In this document: positions 1-6,149 of the stretch, piece after piece | Layout: every line of letters starts with the position of its first letter | How positions within the stretch are numbered: position 1 is the stretch's first letter | From: Sandarakinorhabdus sp. | GTDB taxonomy: Bacteria; Pseudomonadota; Alphaproteobacteria; Sphingomonadales; Sphingomonadaceae | Direction: 5' to 3' | Length of the DNA: 6,149 nt | Assembly (NCBI GenBank): GCA_025458465.1 | Contig: JALOSK010000141.1 | Span: 1 to 6,149 of the forward strand | Made by a program: the position numbers and the translations under genes | Notes under the pieces: model-generated | Told to the model about the DNA's origin: nothing | The model's input: only the letters and a program-made list of their open reading frames with translations | The model's database searches: none

Positions 1-309
1 CTGGAGGCGGCGATGGCGCAGCTGGCCAACCACAGCTGCATCACGGTTGTCACCCGCAGCGAAAAGGGCGCCGTGGTGATCGGCGGCGGCCAGCATTGGG
101 AAGTGCCGGGCGAACATGTGGCCAAGGTGGTGGACACGACCGGCGCGGGCGATCTGTTTGCGGGCGGCTTCATGGCCGGGCTGGTGCAGGGCCGCAGCCT
201 GCCCGATTGCGCGCGGATGGGCTGCATTTCGGCGGCGGAGGTGATCTCGCACTTCGGCGCGCGGCCGGAGGCGGATTTGCAGGCGCTGGTGGCGGCCAAG
301 CTGGGCTGA
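1..309 (+). CDS. PfkB-family kinase, probable adenosine kinase (C-terminal part only)
   Basis: This is the last 102 codons of a gene that begins before the window; the frame is open from base 1 and ends at TGA 307-309. The fragment carries the second PfkB/ribokinase signature, DTTGAGDLFAGGF, around fragment residues 45-57. Its GAGD motif forms the anion hole, and the Asp at residue 51 is the expected catalytic base that activates the substrate hydroxyl for transfer of the ATP gamma-phosphate. The tail, with an ISAAEVISHFGARPEADL stretch, resembles the alphaproteobacterial proteins annotated as adenosine kinase (adenosine + ATP to AMP + ADP, purine salvage, cytoplasmic). That substrate assignment is from remembered family resemblance; the N-terminal substrate lid is not visible, so another PfkB sugar kinase remains possible. 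The gene converges on the permease and shares a terminator with it. No functional link to the arginine genes is evident. Confidence 0.85.
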   Translation: MEAAMAQLANHSCITVVTRSEKGAVVIGGGQHWEVPGEHVAKVVDTTGAGDLFAGGFMAGLVQGRSLPDCARMGCISAAEVISHFGARPEADLQALVAAKLG

Positions 310-332
310 GCACCAAACACCGTCTGCAAGGA

Positions 333-362
333 AAAAGGGCGGCCCGCGAAGGCCGCCCTTTT
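333..362. terminator. Bidirectional intrinsic terminator between convergent genes
   Basis: A perfect 12-bp stem pairs AAAAGGGCGGCC (333-344) with GGCCGCCCTTTT (351-362) around a 6-base loop, CGCGAA. The stem ends in T residues on the plus strand and in a TTTTT run on the minus strand. It can therefore end both the kinase transcript, whose stop is 24 bases before it, and the leftward permease transcript, whose stop is 20 bases before it in its own direction. The rest of the 310-382 gap holds nothing else recognisable. Confidence 0.9.
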
Positions 363-382
363 CGGTTTCACTGTGCGGCGCG

Positions 383-1957
383 TTACGCGTCCTTACCGCC
401 CGGCGTATGGATGCCCGGCAGCGGCGGCACGCCCTGCGGCGGCACGTCCGGGCTCAGTTCGCCCACCACGGTGATGCCGCGCGCCACGTTGGAACGGGTG
501 CGGCCGTAGAGGAAATAGAACACCAGGCCGATGGCGGCCCAGCCGATGAACACCAGCTGCGCCACCCAGCTGAGGAAGCCGAACAGCAGCAGGCAGCCGG
601 CGGCCGCCAGCGGTGCCACAAGCCACACGGCCGGCGTGCGGAACACGCGCTTGCGATCGGGATCGCTGCGGCGCAGCACCATGATCGCCAGGCTGACGAA
701 GAAGAAGGCGCACAATGTGCCGCCATTCGACACCGACGCCAGCTGCCCCACCGGGAAGAAGGCGGCGGCGATCGCAACACCCACGCCGGTGATGATCGTC
801 ACCACGTGGGGCGTCTTGTATTTCGGGTGCACCTTCGACAGCGCCGCCGGCAGCAGGCCATCGCGGCTCATCACGAAGAACACGCGGGTTTGCGCGAACA
901 TCATCATCAGCACCACCGACGGCAGCGCAAAGCCCGCCGCGAGCCCCAGCACGTTGCCAACGCCTGGATGGCCGATGGCGCGCAGCACGTGCGCCAGCGC
1001 TTCGGGCGAGCAGACCACGGGCAGCGTGGCTTCGGCGAAGGTCTTGCACTGGGCGGCCAGTTCCGGCGAACCCGGCAGCAACGCTTCGCCGTTCGGGCCA
1101 AACACCGGCTGCGCGCCATAGCTGCCGATCACGCCTGCGCCCACCAGCATGTAGAAGGCGGTGCAGATGGCGAGGCTGGCAATCAGCCCGATCGGGATGT
1201 TGCGCTGCGGATCCTTGGTTTCCTCGGCTGCGGTGGAGACCGCGTCAAAACCAACGAAGGCGAAGAAGATGATCGACGCCGCACCGATGGCGCCGGTGGT
1301 GCCAAGCGGCAGGAACGGGGTGAACTTGTCCGCCGTGGCGGCTGGCACGGCGAGGAAGATGAACGCCGCCAGCGCCGCCACCTTCACCACCACCAGCACG
1401 CTGTTGACCGTGGCGCTTTCCTTGGTGCCAACCACCAGCAGCCAGGTGACCGCCAGCGCGATGATCACGGCTGGCAGGTTGATGATGCCGCCCGCGTAAG
1501 GCCCCATCACCAGGGCATCGGGTACTTCGATCCCGCCGAAATTCTCGACCACACCCACCATGTAGCCGGACCAGCCGACCGCCACGGCGCTGGCTGCCAC
1601 CGCATATTCCAGCACCAGCGCCCAGCCGACGATCCATGCGAGGATTTCACCGAAGGTGGCATAGCTGTAGGTGTAGGCACTGCCCGACACCGGCACCATG
1701 GCCGCCAGTTCGGCATAGCAGAGCGCGGCCAGGCCGCAGACGAGGGCCGACAGCACGAAGCTGATCAGCATGCCCGGCCCGGCCAGCTGCGCGGCTTCGG
1801 CGGTCAGCACGAAGATGCCGGTGCCGATGATGCCGCCGATGCCCAGCATGGTGAGCTGGAAGGCACCCAGCGAGCGGGTGAGGGCCTTTTTCTGGGCGGT
1901 TGCCAGGATCGCATCCAGCGATTTGACCCGCCACACATTGCCAGACGTGTTGCTCAA
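383..1957 (-). CDS. APC-superfamily amino acid permease, cationic amino acid transporter (CAT) type
   Basis: A 524-residue inner-membrane transporter with about 12 predicted helices (roughly 32-53, 62-82, 103-129, 155-175, 186-206, 222-241, 257-279, 334-354, 385-405, 411-427, 443-461 and 465-484). The broken TM1 motif GIIGTGIF (42-49) binds the amino-acid backbone in APC proteins. The TM6 segment FVGFDAVSTAAEETKDPQRNIP (234-255) is characteristic of the CAT/YfnA branch. Substrates in that branch are usually arginine, lysine or neutral amino acids; arginine is inferred here because the divergent neighbour is an arginine-catabolic operon. A polar segment of about 54 residues (280-333) between TM7 and TM8 should face the periplasm and contains two cysteines (C304, C316). 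The cytoplasmic tail after residue 485 is proline-rich near its end. The start is TTG at 1955-1957, chosen because AAGGGGA lies six bases upstream and no ATG occurs before TM1. The stop is TAA. Confidence 0.9.
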   Translation of the reverse strand: MSNTSGNVWRVKSLDAILATAQKKALTRSLGAFQLTMLGIGGIIGTGIFVLTAEAAQLAGPGMLISFVLSALVCGLAALCYAELAAMVPVSGSAYTYSYATFGEILAWIVGWALVLEYAVAASAVAVGWSGYMVGVVENFGGIEVPDALVMGPYAGGIINLPAVIIALAVTWLLVVGTKESATVNSVLVVVKVAALAAFIFLAVPAATADKFTPFLPLGTTGAIGAASIIFFAFVGFDAVSTAAEETKDPQRNIPIGLIASLAICTAFYMLVGAGVIGSYGAQPVFGPNGEALLPGSPELAAQCKTFAEATLPVVCSPEALAHVLRAIGHPGVGNVLGLAAGFALPSVVLMMMFAQTRVFFVMSRDGLLPAALSKVHPKYKTPHVVTIITGVGVAIAAAFFPVGQLASVSNGGTLCAFFFVSLAIMVLRRSDPDRKRVFRTPAVWLVAPLAAAGCLLLFGFLSWVAQLVFIGWAAIGLVFYFLYGRTRSNVARGITVVGELSPDVPPQGVPPLPGIHTPGGKDA

Positions 1958-1963
1958 CGAAAA

Positions 1964-1970
1964 TCCCCTT
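1964..1970 (-). promoter_or_regulatory. Ribosome binding site deciding the TTG start of the permease
   Basis: On the minus strand AAGGGGA lies six bases before the TTG at 1957-1955. No ATG or GTG with a better-placed purine run is found near it, which supports the rare TTG start. The neighbouring AGGGGATTT is repeated 29 bases further upstream (minus strand, plus coordinates 1990-1998). Confidence 0.65.
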
Positions 1971-2026
1971 GGCGCGGCTGCCGCAGCCCAAATCCCCTCG
2001 GGCCACGAGCCAGTGTCATCGTCCCG

Positions 2027-2055
2027 TCATGCCCAGCCAAAGGGCTTGCGGTCAA
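2027..2055 (-). promoter_or_regulatory. Weak candidate promoter for the permease
   Basis: On the minus strand TTGACC (plus coordinates 2050-2055) matches the first five bases of the sigma-70 -35 consensus. Hexamers 17-18 bases downstream are GCATGA or CATGAC, a poor -10. The location in the divergent gap is right, but the match is only suggestive. Confidence 0.2.
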
Positions 2056-2061
2056 GGTGGC

Positions 2062-2090
2062 TTTGCTGCCCGCGTGGCCAAGGCTCTATT
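2062..2090 (+). promoter_or_regulatory. Weak candidate promoter for the M20-ast operon
   Basis: TTTGCT (2062-2067) and TCTATT (2085-2090) are 17 bases apart and are the best sigma-70-like pair seen on this strand. TCTATT matches four of six -10 positions and TTTGCT three of six -35 positions. This would place transcription start near 2097, giving a leader of about 50 bases. The segment just downstream (2087-2110) is unusually A/T-rich for this DNA. Confidence 0.25.
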
Positions 2091-2123
2091 GTGAGCGAAA
2101 TAACAAAAATGACTGGCGGTGAT

Positions 2124-2134
2124 GTGTGTCACAC
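2124..2134. promoter_or_regulatory. Short perfect dyad just upstream of the M20-ast start, possible operator
   Basis: GTGTG-T-CACAC is a perfect 5-bp inverted repeat with a single central base, ending 14 bases before the operon's first ATG. A one-base loop is a poor RNA hairpin, so if functional it is more likely a protein-binding site. It has a superficial likeness to TGTG/CACA-type operators but not to a specific regulator's full consensus. Confidence 0.3.
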
Positions 2135-2148
2135 GTTAGGCTGTGCGC

Positions 2149-3366
2149 ATGTCTGCACTGTCGCCTGCCGAAGCCGCCGTTCTGGCCCGTCTTGACGGGC
2201 AACGCGGCGCCATGCTGGCCGAGATCGAGGCCTGGGCCGCGATCAACACGGGCAGTCGCAATCTGGACGGCCTTGCCATCATGGCCGATACGCTGGCCGC
2301 GGCCTTCGCGCCATTGGGCGCAGACGTCCGCCGGGTGGCGGCTGCGCCAGCCACGCAGATCACGCCGGACGGCCACGAACAGCCGCTGGCGCACGGCGAC
2401 AATCTGCACATGGTGATGCGCCCCCATGCCCCGGTGCGCGTGCTGCTGACCGGGCACATGGACACGGTGTTCGGCGCCGACCATCCCTTTCAGGCCTGCC
2501 GCTGGCTGGATGCCGACACGCTGAATGGCCCCGGCGTGGCCGACATGAAGGGTGGCATCGCGGTGATGAAGGCGGCGCTCACCGCCTTCGAGGCCAGCCC
2601 GTTCGCCGCGCAACTTGGCTGGGAGGTGGTGCTGAACAGTGACGAGGAAGTTTCCTCCCCCGGTTCGGCGCCCCTGCTGGCCGATGCGGCCCAGCGCTGC
2701 CATCTGGGCCTGACCTATGAACCGGCGCTGCCCGATGGCACGCTGGCCGGGGCGCGTGCCGGTTCGGGCAATTTTTCCGCCACCGTGCATGGCCGTGCCG
2801 CCCATGCCGGGCGCAATCCCGCCGATGGCCGCAACGCCGTGCTGGCCGCCGCCGATCTGGCGCTGCGGCTGGCAGCGCTGGCCGGCGATGATCTGTCGGT
2901 GAACCCGGCGCGCATCGATGGCGGCGGGCCGAACAACATCGTGCCTGATGCCGCCGTCCTGCGCTGGAACATGCGGCCGCGCACCGCCCATGCGCAGCAA
3001 CGCGCCGAAGCCGGCATCAACGATGCGGTAGCCGCCGTGGCGCTGGCGCATGATGTCCATATCCATGTTCACGGCCGCTTCGCCCGCCCGCCCAAGCCGC
3101 TGGACGCCAACCAGCAGCGGCTGTTCGATCTGGTGAAGCATTGCGGCGCGGTGCTGGGCCTTGCCATCGCCTGGCGGGACACCGGCGGCGTGTGCGATGG
3201 CAACAACCTCGCCGCCGCCGGCCTCGCCGTGGTCGATACGCTGGGCGTGCGCGGCGGTGCCATCCACAGCAGCGATGAATTTCTGTGTGCGGATTCGCTG
3301 GAGGAACGGGCGCGGCTTTCGGCGCTGTTGCTGATGCGCGTGGCGCAGCACGGGTGGCAGCGATGA
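2149..3366 (+). CDS. M20-family zinc hydrolase, carboxypeptidase-G2-like; candidate succinylglutamate desuccinylase
   Basis: A 405-residue cytoplasmic metallohydrolase without a signal peptide. The full M20 di-zinc set is visible: H103 in GHMDTVF with its partner D105, bridging D132 in GVADMKGG, general base E166 and ligand E167 in NSDEEV, E191 in TYEPALPDG, and H373 in GGAIHSSDE. The lid/dimerisation domain has H219 in GRAAHAGRNP, and N263 and R276 in NNIVPDAAVLRWNMR, which in M20 enzymes contact the substrate carboxylate. The overall style is closest to carboxypeptidase G2 (CPG2), which cleaves amides of C-terminal glutamate. As first gene of an ast operon with no astE in view, it is inferred to hydrolyse N2-succinylglutamate to succinate and glutamate. 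An ArgE-like deacylase or another peptidase is the alternative. ATG 2149 is preferred over the in-frame GTG 2143 because AGG at 2138-2140 is eight bases from the ATG but only two from the GTG. The TGA overlaps the astA start (ATGA). Confidence 0.85.
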   Translation: MSALSPAEAAVLARLDGQRGAMLAEIEAWAAINTGSRNLDGLAIMADTLAAAFAPLGADVRRVAAAPATQITPDGHEQPLAHGDNLHMVMRPHAPVRVLLTGHMDTVFGADHPFQACRWLDADTLNGPGVADMKGGIAVMKAALTAFEASPFAAQLGWEVVLNSDEEVSSPGSAPLLADAAQRCHLGLTYEPALPDGTLAGARAGSGNFSATVHGRAAHAGRNPADGRNAVLAAADLALRLAALAGDDLSVNPARIDGGGPNNIVPDAAVLRWNMRPRTAHAQQRAEAGINDAVAAVALAHDVHIHVHGRFARPPKPLDANQQRLFDLVKHCGAVLGLAIAWRDTGGVCDGNNLAAAGLAVVDTLGVRGGAIHSSDEFLCADSLEERARLSALLLMRVAQHGWQR

Positions 3367-4385
3367 CGGAAGCCGGCCTGTGGCGGGTGCGCCCGGCGCG
3401 CCGCGATGATCTGCCGGCGGTGATGGCCCTGGCACGGCTGACCGGCGGCGGCTTCACCAACCTGCCGCCCGATGAAGCGGCACTGGCTCGCCGGCTGGAC
3501 TGGTCGGCCCGCAGCTTTGCCCGCCATGAGGACGCACCGCACAACGAATTATATCTGCTGCTGCTGGAGGAAGTGGCCACCGGGCGCATTGGCGGCACCG
3601 CCATGCTGTTCAGCCGGGTGGGCGCGGAATGGCCGTTCTACAGCTACAAATTGTGCACGCTCACCCAGACCAGCCGCGAACTGGATCGCACCTTCCGCAC
3701 GCAATTCCTGTCGCTCACCACCGATTTCGATGGCGCGTCGGAGGTGGGCGGGCTGTTCCTGCACCCGGACTTGCGCAGCAGCGGATTGGGCCGGCTGCTG
3801 GCGCGGTCGCGCTATCTGTTCATGGCCCAGCACCGCCCCCGCTTTGGCCGCCAGGTGCTGGCCGAACTGCGCGGCGTGATGGATGCCGATGGCAATTCGC
3901 CGTTCTGGGATGCGCTGGGGGCCCGCTTCTTCGGGCTGTCGTTCCCGGAAGCCGATCAATTCAATGCCATTCACGGCAACCAGTTCATTGCCGATCTGAT
4001 GCCCAAGAACCCGATCTACACCGCGCTGCTGCCCGAGGCGGCGCGCGCCGCCATCGGCCAGCCGCACACTTCGGGCCGCGGGGCGCTGGCCATGCTGGAG
4101 GCCGAAGGCTTCGCGTTCGACAATTATGTCGACATCTTCGACGGTGGCCCCACCGTGGCGGCGCGCATCGATGATCTGAAAACTGTGCGCGGCGCCCGCG
4201 AGGCCGACATCACCGCACTCACTGACGACATTGAAGGCACCCCCAGCCTGGTCGCCACCGGCCGGTTGACCGGCTTCCAGGCCTTTTGCGCAAGCCTTGC
4301 CGATGATGGCCACAGCCTGCCCGCCGCCATTGCCCAGCCGCTGGGCATCGCGCCCGGCACGAGGATTCGTCATGTCGCCTGCTGA
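3363..4385 (+). CDS. astA: Arginine N-succinyltransferase
   Basis: A 340-residue cytoplasmic enzyme, close to the 344 residues of Escherichia coli AstA. It catalyses the first AST step: succinyl-CoA + L-arginine to N2-succinylarginine + CoA. Family landmarks are in order: LTGGGFTNLP (26-35), the GNAT-type CoA-binding turn RSSGLG (138-143), ELRGVMD (168-174), SPFWDALG (179-186), FIADLMPKNPIYT, H235 aligning with the proposed catalytic histidine of E. coli AstA, and NYVDIFDGGPT (254-264). It is the single-gene AstA form; no second paralogue like the AruF/AruG pair of Pseudomonas is adjacent. The start ATG 3363 overlaps the stop of the M20 gene by four bases, with GGGTGG at 3352-3357 as a modest ribosome site, so coupling probably matters. 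An in-frame extension upstream of 3363 would only be the M20 gene read in another frame. The end overlaps astD by 14 bases. Confidence 0.96.
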   Translation: MTEAGLWRVRPARRDDLPAVMALARLTGGGFTNLPPDEAALARRLDWSARSFARHEDAPHNELYLLLLEEVATGRIGGTAMLFSRVGAEWPFYSYKLCTLTQTSRELDRTFRTQFLSLTTDFDGASEVGGLFLHPDLRSSGLGRLLARSRYLFMAQHRPRFGRQVLAELRGVMDADGNSPFWDALGARFFGLSFPEADQFNAIHGNQFIADLMPKNPIYTALLPEAARAAIGQPHTSGRGALAMLEAEGFAFDNYVDIFDGGPTVAARIDDLKTVRGAREADITALTDDIEGTPSLVATGRLTGFQAFCASLADDGHSLPAAIAQPLGIAPGTRIRHVAC

Positions 4386-5742
4386 ACTCGTCTCCACCGA
4401 TCCCTGCACCGGCGAGGCGATCTGGCAGGGCGCCACCGGCGGCGTTGCCGAAGCCGTGGCCCGCGCCCGCGCTGCCGCGCCGGGCTGGGCGCGGCTGCCG
4501 CTGGACCAGCGCATCGCCATCACCCGCGCCTTCAAGGCCGAAGTGGATGCACGCGCCGAAGAGTTTGCCCGCCTGATCGCGCGCGAAACCGGCAAGCCGC
4601 TGTGGGAAACCCGCACCGAAGTGGCCAGCGTCGCCGCCAAGGTGGAGATTTCCATCACCGCGCAGGCCGAACGTGCCGGCGAGAAGGCGGCGGAGGCGGC
4701 CGGCGTGAAGCAGATGCTGCGCCACAAGCCGCATGGGCTGCTGGCCGTGCTCGGCCCCTATAATTTCCCGGCGCACCTGCCCAATGGCCATATCGTGCCG
4801 GCACTGCTGGCGGGGAACGTGATCGTCTTCAAGCCATCCGAACAGACGCCGGCCGTGGCAGAGTTCATGGGCGGGCTGTGGGCCCGGGCCGGCCTGCCCG
4901 ATGGCGTGCTGACCATCGTGCATGGCGGCGGCGACGCGGGGCGCGAATTGGCCGGCGCCGATATCGACGGCCTGCTGTTCACCGGATCGGCGCATGTGGG
5001 CGCCGCCCTGGCCCGCCAGTTTGCCGACGCACCGCACCGCATTCTGGCGCTGGAAATGGGCGGCAACAATCCGCTGGTGGCGTGGGATGTTGACGATATT
5101 GACGCGGCGGCGGCCACGGTGGTGCAATCGGCGTTCCTTTCGGCCGGCCAGCGCTGCACCAACGCCCGCCGACTGATCCTGAAGGCAGGCGACGACCGGC
5201 TGGTTCAGGCCGTGCTGGCGCTGGCCGACCGGCTGATTGTCGGCGCGCCGTTCGATGATCCGCAGCCGTTCATGGGACCGGTGATTTCCAATGCGGCTGC
5301 CGACGGGCTGGAACGCGGCTGGGCGCAGTTGCAGGCTGCCGGCGGCCGTGTGCTGCGCCCGCTTGTGCGCGCCCATGCAGACCGGCCCTTCCTGTCGCCC
5401 GCCGTGATCGACATGACCGGCTGCGCGGCCAGTGACGATGAACTGTTCGGCCCAGTGCTGCAGATCATAGACGTGCCTGATTGGAACGCGGCCATGCAGG
5501 CGGCCAATGCCACCCGCTTCGGGCTGGCCGCCGGCCTGATCGGCGGCGATGCGGCGCTGTTCGATCGCTTCTGGAGCGAAGCCCGTGCCGGCATCGTCAA
5601 CTGGAACCGGCCGACCAATGGCGCGTCTTCGGCCGCGCCGTTCGGTGGCATCGGCGCCAGCGGCAACCACCGGCCATCCCCGGTGGCGACGCTGGCCAGC
5701 GACAGCCTTGCCGGCAGCATCATCACGGGGCTGAAGCCATGA
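4372..5742 (+). CDS. astD: N-succinylglutamate 5-semialdehyde dehydrogenase
   Basis: An aldehyde-dehydrogenase-superfamily enzyme of 456 residues that oxidises N2-succinylglutamate 5-semialdehyde to N2-succinylglutamate with NAD+, the fourth AST step. Visible motifs: oxyanion-hole N131 in GPYNFP, cofactor-binding FKPSEQ (153-158), FTGSAHVG (203-210, G205-x4-G210), E228 in LEMGGNNP, the nucleophile C262 in AGQRCT, and DDELFGP (355-361). AstD hallmarks [10 protein letters not shown] and [13 protein letters not shown] (424-436) settle the subfamily. It is about 36 residues shorter than E. coli AstD. It starts some 11 residues later, and after NHRPS it runs directly into [10 protein letters not shown], so about ten residues present in the E. 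coli and Pseudomonas enzymes (the AADYCA segment) are absent. All catalytic residues are intact, so activity is uncertain rather than excluded. Start ATG 4372 has GAGG at 4361-4364, seven bases upstream, inside astA. The stop overlaps astB (ATGA). Confidence 0.95.
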   Translation: MSPAELVSTDPCTGEAIWQGATGGVAEAVARARAAAPGWARLPLDQRIAITRAFKAEVDARAEEFARLIARETGKPLWETRTEVASVAAKVEISITAQAERAGEKAAEAAGVKQMLRHKPHGLLAVLGPYNFPAHLPNGHIVPALLAGNVIVFKPSEQTPAVAEFMGGLWARAGLPDGVLTIVHGGGDAGRELAGADIDGLLFTGSAHVGAALARQFADAPHRILALEMGGNNPLVAWDVDDIDAAAATVVQSAFLSAGQRCTNARRLILKAGDDRLVQAVLALADRLIVGAPFDDPQPFMGPVISNAAADGLERGWAQLQAAGGRVLRPLVRAHADRPFLSPAVIDMTGCAASDDELFGPVLQIIDVPDWNAAMQAANATRFGLAAGLIGGDAALFDRFWSEARAGIVNWNRPTNGASSAAPFGGIGASGNHRPSPVATLASDSLAGSIITGLKP

Positions 5743-6149
5743 TCCGCGAAATCAACTTGGATGGCCTGATTGGGCCCAGCCACAATTATGCGGCGCTGTC
5801 GCTGGGCAACCTGGCCAGCGCGCGCCATGGCGGCGCCACCTCGCGGCCGCGCGCGGCCGCGTTGCAGGGCATCGCCAAGATGCGCTTCGTCATGGGCCTT
5901 GGGCTCACGCAAGGTTTCCTGCTGCCGCTGGACCGGCCCAATGTGGGCTTCCTGCGCGCCATGGGCTTTGCCGGCAGCGACGAACAGGTGATTGCGCGTG
6001 CCGCCGCAGAAGACCCGCGCCTGTTTGCCACCGCCGCGTCGGCCAGCAGCATGTGGACGGCCAATGCCGCCACCGTGTCCCCGGCGCCCGATACGGCCGA
6101 TGGGCGCTGCCACATCAGCGCCGCCAACCTGTCGCGCATGGCCCACCGC
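5739..6149 (+). CDS. astB: N-succinylarginine dihydrolase (N-terminal part, cut by window end)
   Basis: The first 137 codons of a gene whose E. coli counterpart has about 447. AstB hydrolyses N2-succinylarginine to N2-succinylornithine with release of two ammonia and CO2, the second AST step, using a guanidine-modifying pentein fold. The fragment shows the conserved start [17 protein letters not shown] (8-24), whose residues 18-27 match the substrate-binding segment of E. coli AstB, then [23 protein letters not shown] with N109 matching substrate-contacting Asn110, and a final His-Arg (136-137) at the position of the E. coli substrate-binding His-Arg pair. The catalytic Glu, His and Cys lie beyond the window and cannot be judged. 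ATG 5739 overlaps the astD stop by four bases, with GGGG (5727-5730) as a weak ribosome site, which suggests coupling. The frame is open to base 6149. Confidence 0.95.
   Translation, partial: MIREINLDGLIGPSHNYAALSLGNLASARHGGATSRPRAAALQGIAKMRFVMGLGLTQGFLLPLDRPNVGFLRAMGFAGSDEQVIARAAAEDPRLFATAASASSMWTANAATVSPAPDTADGRCHISAANLSRMAHR

Noticed and set aside
407..2122. Long rightward open frame (571 codons) opposite the permease
   Set aside because: It is antisense to a clear 12-TM permease and its composition is rich in His, Gln, Arg and Asp, as expected for the complement of a GC-rich membrane-protein gene. No family motifs or ribosome site were seen.
2143..2148. GTG at 2143 as the M20 start, two codons upstream
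   Set aside because: The AGG at 2138-2140 would be only two bases from it; ATG 2149 has normal spacing.
2109..2195. Possible 28-codon upstream reading frame overlapping the M20 start
   Set aside because: The ATG at 2109 has no purine-rich ribosome site before it, and the peptide shows no regulatory features such as an arginine run suited to attenuation.
2086..3435. Leftward open frame of 449 codons opposite the M20 gene
   Set aside because: It is a stop-free shadow of a GC-rich gene, with Gly/Arg/His/Gln-rich low-complexity content and no recognisable domain; the plus strand has a complete metallohydrolase.
4297..4371. Upstream extension of astD from ATG 4297
   Set aside because: The added residues (Pro/Ala/Arg-rich) do not resemble the N terminus of AstD and only read astA in another frame; ATG 4372 has a good ribosome site.
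4219..5670. Leftward open frame of 483 codons opposite astD, and a similar one at 3549-4727 opposite astA
   Set aside because: Both are antisense to unmistakable ast genes and show no domain motifs; they reflect codon bias.
5549..5991. Short plus-strand frames at 5549-5734 and 5770-5991
   Set aside because: They lie inside astD and astB in other frames; the astB frame itself, open to the window end, carries the conserved motifs.

Overview
This GC-rich window (high by eye, with G/C-biased third positions and long stop-free shadow frames) reads as chromosomal DNA of an alphaproteobacterium. The gene content and protein style suggest the Sphingomonadales, but that placement is a judgement from the sequences, not a search result.

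Layout: (1) 1-309, the 3' end of a rightward PfkB-family sugar/nucleoside kinase, most likely adenosine kinase. (2) 333-362, a strong hairpin terminator with A and T tracts on both sides, serving two convergent genes. (3) 383-1957, a leftward 12-TM amino-acid permease of the APC/CAT type with a TTG start. (4) 1958-2148, a 191-bp divergent control region with two small dyads close to the rightward start. (5) 2149-6149 and beyond, a tightly packed rightward operon: an M20 zinc hydrolase, astA, astD and astB (astB is cut by the window end). The operon junctions overlap by 4, 14 and 4 bases, so the genes are almost certainly co-transcribed and translationally coupled.

The operon is the arginine succinyltransferase (AST) pathway of arginine catabolism. 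AstA succinylates arginine, AstB releases two ammonia and CO2 to give succinylornithine, a transaminase (AstC or ArgD, not in the window) makes succinylglutamate semialdehyde, AstD oxidises this to succinylglutamate, and a final hydrolase frees succinate and glutamate. In the classical operon the last step is done by AstE, which is unrelated to M20. Here the first operon gene is instead a cytoplasmic carboxypeptidase-G2-like M20 hydrolase. Splitting an amide whose amine half is glutamate is the chemistry of that family, so the gene is a good candidate for a non-orthologous AstE replacement. The divergent permease would plausibly import arginine or another cationic amino acid.

Other points: AstD appears to lack about ten residues in its otherwise highly conserved C-terminal region (after residue 436), and the permease carries a long extracytoplasmic loop with two cysteines. 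No RNA genes, mobile elements, CRISPR arrays or long repeats were seen.
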